Shown: positions 60,507 to 64,000 of the stretch, piece after piece
Layout of the letters: each line of letters opens with the position of its first letter
How positions within the stretch are numbered: the stretch's first letter is position 1
Assembly (NCBI GenBank): GCA_001310375.1
Contig: BAXC01000003.1
Location: 1-64,000, forward strand
From: Bacillus sp. JCM 19041
GTDB lineage: Bacteria > Bacillota > Bacilli > Bacillales > Bacillaceae_D
DNA length: 64,000 nucleotides
Reading direction: 5' to 3'
Made by a program: the position numbers and the translations under genes
Notes under the pieces: model-generated
What the model was told of the DNA's origin: nothing
What the model saw: only the letters and a program-made list of their open reading frames with translations
Database searches by the model: none

Positions 60507-61459
60507 ATGCAGCTAAATGGATTTATCTTATATTCGGAACCGTGTCGCTTGGATTGATTCTTACTTTCTTATTTATCGGATTAACCCCGACAGGATGGGA
60601 TTATGCTTTACCGAGAAGAGGAAGAAGTGTTGCTGCCATTGTGATTGTTGGTGCAGTAATTGCTTTTTCTACATTAATCTTTCAAACAATCACGAACAAT
60701 CGAATCTTAACTCCGAGTATTATCGGTCTTGATTCTTTATATATTCTCATTCAAACAACGCTTGTATTTGTTTTGGGGACAGTTGGATTAGTTGCCGTTA
60801 GTCAATATGTTAATTTCGGCATCTCAGTCGTAGGCATGGTGTTGTTTGCTCTTCTCTTATATGCACTCTTATTCAAGAGAGAACAGCAGAACTTATACTT
60901 TTTGCTACTTGTCGGTATTGTGTTTGGGACATTGTTTTCAAGCATGTCGACGTTTATGCAGGTGCTGATTGACCCAAATGAATTTTTAACGATACAAAAT
61001 CGGATGTTTGCAAGTTTTAGCAACATTAATGTCGATCTATTATGGATTTCCATTGTTCTAATTGGCCTTACCATTTTATACATATGGCCTTACTTAAAAT
61101 ACCTTGATGCGATATCACTTGGACGGGATCAAGCGATAAACTTAGGTGTACCGTATGATAAGGCGATTCGAAAGTTTCTTATCGTCATTGCCATTTTTGT
61201 ATCAATCTCGACTGCGCTTGTTGGACCGATTTTATTTCTTGGATTGCTTGTTGTAAACGTTGCTCGAGAGATTATGCCAACATATAAACATACACATATG
61301 GCAATCGCGAGCACACTCATTAGCATTATCGCGCTTGTAGGAGGAACTTTACTTGTTGAAAGAGTCTTTTCCTATTCAGCGCCGCTAAGTGTCTTCATTA
61401 ACTTTATTGGCGGCATTTACTTTATCTACTTACTCTTAAGGGGGACAAAAACGACATGA
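60507..61459 (+). CDS. yclO: Fe3+-siderophore ABC permease (YclO type), frame broken at the start
   Basis: Reconstructed 317 aa. TAAGGAG is 8 bases before ATG 60507; adding one A near 60515 gives MQLKWIYLIFGTVSLG and joins WDYALPRRGRSVAAIVIVGA. The conserved TITNNRILTPSIIGLDSLYI is typical of YclO, as is GRDQAINLGVPYDKAIRKFL. Forms the membrane channel with YclN. The stop overlaps yclP. Confidence 0.86.
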
Positions 61460-62271
61460 CGATTGCATTAATTGACCGTGAAGTACAGCCGTTGCCAAAA
61501 ACGAAACCCGTTGCGATAGAAGTAAGAGGTGTAAGCAAACAATATGACGGAAAGAAAGTACTTGATGATGTGACTGTAGCTGTTCGAAAAGGAACGATTA
61601 CATCATTCATTGGACCAAATGGTGCTGGAAAAAGTACGCTTATTTCTTTAATGAGCCGATTAACGAAAAAAGATGAAGGACAAGTGCTTGTAGATGGGAA
61701 AGAAATTGATTCGATCCAAAGTAAAGAATTAGCAAAAAAGGTATCGATCCTAAAACAAGCAAATAACATTAATATTCGATTAACCATTCGTGAGCTAGTT
61801 AGCTTTGGACGTTTTCCTTATTCACAAAGTAGGTTAACGAAAGAAGATTGGGCGCATGTTGATGATGCCATCGATTATATGTCGTTGCGTGAGATTCAAG
61901 GGAAATACTTGGACCAGCTAAGTGGTGGACAACGACAACGTGCATATATTGCCATGGTTTTGGCTCAGGATACAGATTATATTATTTTAGATGAGCCTTT
62001 AAACAACTTAGATATGAAACATTCAGTTTCAATCATGAAGACATTGCGCAGACTTGTTGACGAAAGAAATAAGACGATACTCATTGTTGTGCATGATATT
62101 AATTTTGCATCTTGTTATTCAGACAATATTGTTGCAATGAAAGATGGACGTATTATTGAAGAAGGGCATTGTCATGATATCATCAATCCGGATTCACTTC
62201 GCAATATATATGACATGGAGATTGCAATTGAAGAAGTGAATTGCAATAAGATTTGTGTTTATTTTAATTAA
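61456..62271 (+). CDS. yclP: Fe3+-siderophore ABC ATPase (YclP type)
   Basis: Protein of 271 aa. Walker A GPNGAGKST near residue 56, signature LSGGQRQRAYIAM near residue 155, Walker B YIILDEPLNNLD and switch HDINFAS. About 20 residues longer at the N-terminus than I expect for YclP. Ends NCNKICVYFN. Energises YclNO. Intact. Confidence 0.92.
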   Translation: MTIALIDREVQPLPKTKPVAIEVRGVSKQYDGKKVLDDVTVAVRKGTITSFIGPNGAGKSTLISLMSRLTKKDEGQVLVDGKEIDSIQSKELAKKVSILKQANNINIRLTIRELVSFGRFPYSQSRLTKEDWAHVDDAIDYMSLREIQGKYLDQLSGGQRQRAYIAMVLAQDTDYIILDEPLNNLDMKHSVSIMKTLRRLVDERNKTILIVVHDINFASCYSDNIVAMKDGRIIEEGHCHDIINPDSLRNIYDMEIAIEEVNCNKICVYFN

Positions 62272-62380
62272 TTTTTAGCAAGGGAGAGGGGGTGAGGAGG
62301 AAGAACCTGCTCGCTACATAAAAGAAAGTAATAATCTTCCTTGGGGGTCTATAGAGAGAATATTAGGAGGCTATTATAAA

Positions 62381-63352
62381 ATGAAAAAGCAATTATTATG
62401 GGCATTAACGGCATTTACAGCAGTAGGTCTTGCTGCTTGCGGTGGAAACGACACAGAAGAAGATTCAAACAACGCAGGTGAGACAAACGAAGGTACAGAA
62501 GAAAAGGCAGAAACAATTGAAGTTGAGTCACTTAATGGAGAGATGGTTGAAGTTCCTGTTAATCCAGAAACGGTGCTATCTTTTGATAATGGTGTCACAG
62601 ATTCGATTCGTGCAATTGGCGGTCCAATCTCTGGAGTACCAAAAGCAAACAATATGCCAGATTATCTTTCTGAATTTGAAGGGGACGAGTACGAAGATGT
62701 TGGGTCGCTATTCGAACCAAACTTTGAGTTAATTAACGAAATGCAGCCAGATGTCATTTTCATTTCTGGACGTGCTTCAGACGCTTATGACGAACTAAGT
62801 GAAATTGCCCCAACTGTTTATTTAGCGGTAGACCAAGAAAACTTTATGGAAAGTTTTGAGTCTAACATGCATGTACTGGGTGACATCTTTGATGCACAAG
62901 ATAAAGTAGATGAGCACCTAGCTGGCATTCAGGAAACAATTGATGAAGTAAATGAGAAAGCTTCGAACTCTGATAGCAATGCTCTTATTGTATCTGTTGA
63001 TGAAGGTTCTGTCAGTGCGTTTGGTGCCGGGTCACGTTTTGGCATTATTCACGGTGAACTAGGAATTGAACCAGCAGATGATATTTCAGCAGAAAATCAT
63101 GGTGAGACAGTTAACTTTGAATATATCGATAGCGTTAATCCAGATTATATCTTTGCTGTAGATAGAGGGGCATCCATTGGAAATGCGGCTACAGCAACTG
63201 AAACATTAGATAATGATATTGTTGACCGTACGAATGCTGCTCAAAACGACCAAATTCACCAATTAAACGGCGAAGTATGGTACTTGAGTGGAAGCGGGCT
63301 TGAGTCTGTTAAAATTATTGTAGATGAGATTAACGAGTATTTCGAAGGATAA
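62381..63352 (+). CDS. yclQ: Siderophore-binding lipoprotein (YclQ type)
   Basis: Protein of 323 aa with lipobox LAACGG at residues 17-22 and a Glu/Asn-rich linker (GGNDTEEDSNNAGE). Class III binding fold: PETVLSFDNGVTDSIRAIGG and GSLFEPNFELINEMQPDVIF. YclQ binds petrobactin and its precursors; the same ligand is likely here given the YclNOP match. RBS TAGGAGG. Intact. Confidence 0.9.
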   Translation: MKKQLLWALTAFTAVGLAACGGNDTEEDSNNAGETNEGTEEKAETIEVESLNGEMVEVPVNPETVLSFDNGVTDSIRAIGGPISGVPKANNMPDYLSEFEGDEYEDVGSLFEPNFELINEMQPDVIFISGRASDAYDELSEIAPTVYLAVDQENFMESFESNMHVLGDIFDAQDKVDEHLAGIQETIDEVNEKASNSDSNALIVSVDEGSVSAFGAGSRFGIIHGELGIEPADDISAENHGETVNFEYIDSVNPDYIFAVDRGASIGNAATATETLDNDIVDRTNAAQNDQIHQLNGEVWYLSGSGLESVKIIVDEINEYFEG

Positions 63353-63360
63353 TAAATCAT

Positions 63361-63395
63361 AAATTGCACTCATTTAAATGGGTGCAATTTTTTTT
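63361..63395 (+). terminator. Terminator of the siderophore operon
   Basis: AAATTGCACTCATTT pairs with AAATGGGTGCAATTT (one G-T pair), followed by a T-run. Confidence 0.87.
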
Positions 63396-63446
63396 GATTG
63401 ATGTGCTATACTGAATGCACGAAAACTGGAAAAAAGGACGAGTGTT

Positions 63447-64000
63447 TTGGAACGAATAGAGTTTATGCTACCCATTCTTGCCGTAATTGGTTTATTAATG
63501 GCGGTAGTCGTTATTCGCAATCAATTACGGAAGAGAAAACGAACGGACGTTGGTAAAATTACGATAGGGGACATCGATCGAATGGAAGGCAGTGAATTTG
63601 AGGATTATGTAGCTGTTGCATTTGCGGTGTCTGGTTTTACTACATATCAAACGAAAAAGAGCAGAGACTATGGTGCGGACTTGATCGTCATTGGAGAAGA
63701 TGGCATTAAAACAGTGTCCAAGTGAAACGGTATGGGGCGAAGCTTGGTCTGGGTTGTGTGCAAGAAGCTTACGCTGCACAAGCATTTTACCAGGCTGAAC
63801 GTACAATGGTCGTTACGTCTGCTGAAGATGTAACTGAATCTTGTTGGAATTTAGCTGCTGCGACGAAAACGAGTTTCTTGTTACGAGCTGATGTAGAAGA
63901 GCTTGCGAGGCATTTGCGGAAAGGAAGACTTGATGAAGCTGGGTGGCTTTGTTCTTCTCCTCATGTCCCAGAGATAAGTGAGAAACTGCCTGTTTTGTTG
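63447..64000 (+). CDS. Membrane-anchored Mrr-like endonuclease domain protein, partial, frame broken once
   Basis: Starts at TTG 63447; one helix at residues 7-23 then a basic stretch RNQLRKRKRTD. The Mrr/PD-(D/E)xK core follows: GSEFEDYVAVAFAVSGF, SRDYGADLIV and, after one base is added near 63716 (TVSK stop to TVVQVKRYGAK), QVKRY. E, D and Q-x-K catalytic residues are all present. The gene runs off the window, so the C-terminus is unseen. No methyltransferase is visible. Such TM-Mrr proteins are common and often of unknown role. Confidence 0.75.

Noticed and set aside
60326..61459. A natural fusion of YclN C-terminus with YclO
   Set aside because: A proper ribosome binding site and ATG for yclO lie inside the join, and one missing base on each side explains the open frame.
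1..64000. Programmed ribosomal frameshifting as the cause of the broken frames
   Set aside because: The sites share no slippery heptamer or downstream structure, occur in about 35 unrelated genes and need both +1 and -1 shifts.
1..64000. Prophage, insertion sequence, CRISPR or attachment sites
   Set aside because: No transposase, integrase, phage structural gene, regularly spaced repeat or tRNA-flanking duplication is visible; gene order follows the conserved Bacillus core.
63447..64000. A restriction-modification system
   Set aside because: Only the Mrr-like nuclease is seen and it is cut by the window end; no methyltransferase or specificity gene is present.

Overview
This window is a stretch of ordinary chromosome from a low-to-mid GC, endospore-forming member of the Bacillaceae. 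The gene order follows the yun-yut-yum-yui-yug block of Bacillus subtilis: yunD-yunC-thyA-dfrA-yunB, lytH, lipA, yutC-yutH, hom-thrC-thrB, yutI, yuzD, yutJ, yuzB, dapF, yutM, yumC-yumB, yuiB-yuiF, luxS, alaR/alaT, yugI, yugJ, pgi, yugN. Sporulation and germination genes (yunB, lytH, yutC, yutH, a Spo0E-like phosphatase, a ger operon) support this. An MqnE-type aminofutalosine synthase and the mtlA-mtlR-mtlF-mtlD order point to an alkaliphilic or thermophilic-type Bacillus relative rather than B. subtilis itself (inference).

Layout. 0-3.9 kb: yunD, yunC, thymidylate synthase, dihydrofolate reductase, yunB. 3.86-5.8 kb: promoter, lysine riboswitch, intrinsic terminator and an NhaC-family transporter, probably for lysine. 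5.8-12.6 kb: lytH, lipoyl synthase and the yutC-yutH genes, with a tandem duplication inside a small gene near 9.2-9.5 kb. 12.6-16 kb: homoserine/threonine operon hom-thrC-thrB, then a SplA-like small gene. 16-24.3 kb: Fe-S carriers (yutI, yutM), a type II NADH dehydrogenase with a TetR regulator, dapF, mqnE and an amino-acid ABC permease/binding-protein pair without an ATPase. 24.4-29.9 kb: mannitol PTS operon whose MtlA carries two IIB domains. 29.9-38 kb: yumC/yumB redox flavoproteins, yjdM, yui genes, leucyl aminopeptidase, yuiF transporter. 38-49 kb: HU, YihY, LuxS, AlaR/AlaT, ThiM, DEAD-box helicase, YugI, YugJ, Ddl, Pgi. 49-54 kb: tRNA-Ala and a germinant receptor operon in B-A-C order. 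54-64 kb: PpaC, CtaB, CcdC-like, YisL-like, DinB, membrane proteins, an Fbp-like small protein, a Fur-box-controlled YclNOPQ-type siderophore importer, and a membrane-anchored Mrr-like nuclease cut by the window end.

The most striking global property is that about half of the protein genes (roughly 35), including essential ones such as thyA, hom, pgi and ppaC, are broken by single-base insertions or deletions, mostly in short homopolymers; the tRNA-Ala is also missing one base. In nearly every case adding or removing one base restores the family's full sequence. The simplest explanation is uncorrected sequencing error, not gene decay. CDS spans are therefore given for the reconstructed genes, with the break position noted.

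I see no prophage, insertion sequence, CRISPR array or clear defence island. The best leads are the duplicated IIB domain in MtlA, the orphan SplA-like gene, the lysine-riboswitch transporter, the hairpin that covers the pgi ribosome binding site, and the short ORF between two terminators near 50.2 kb.
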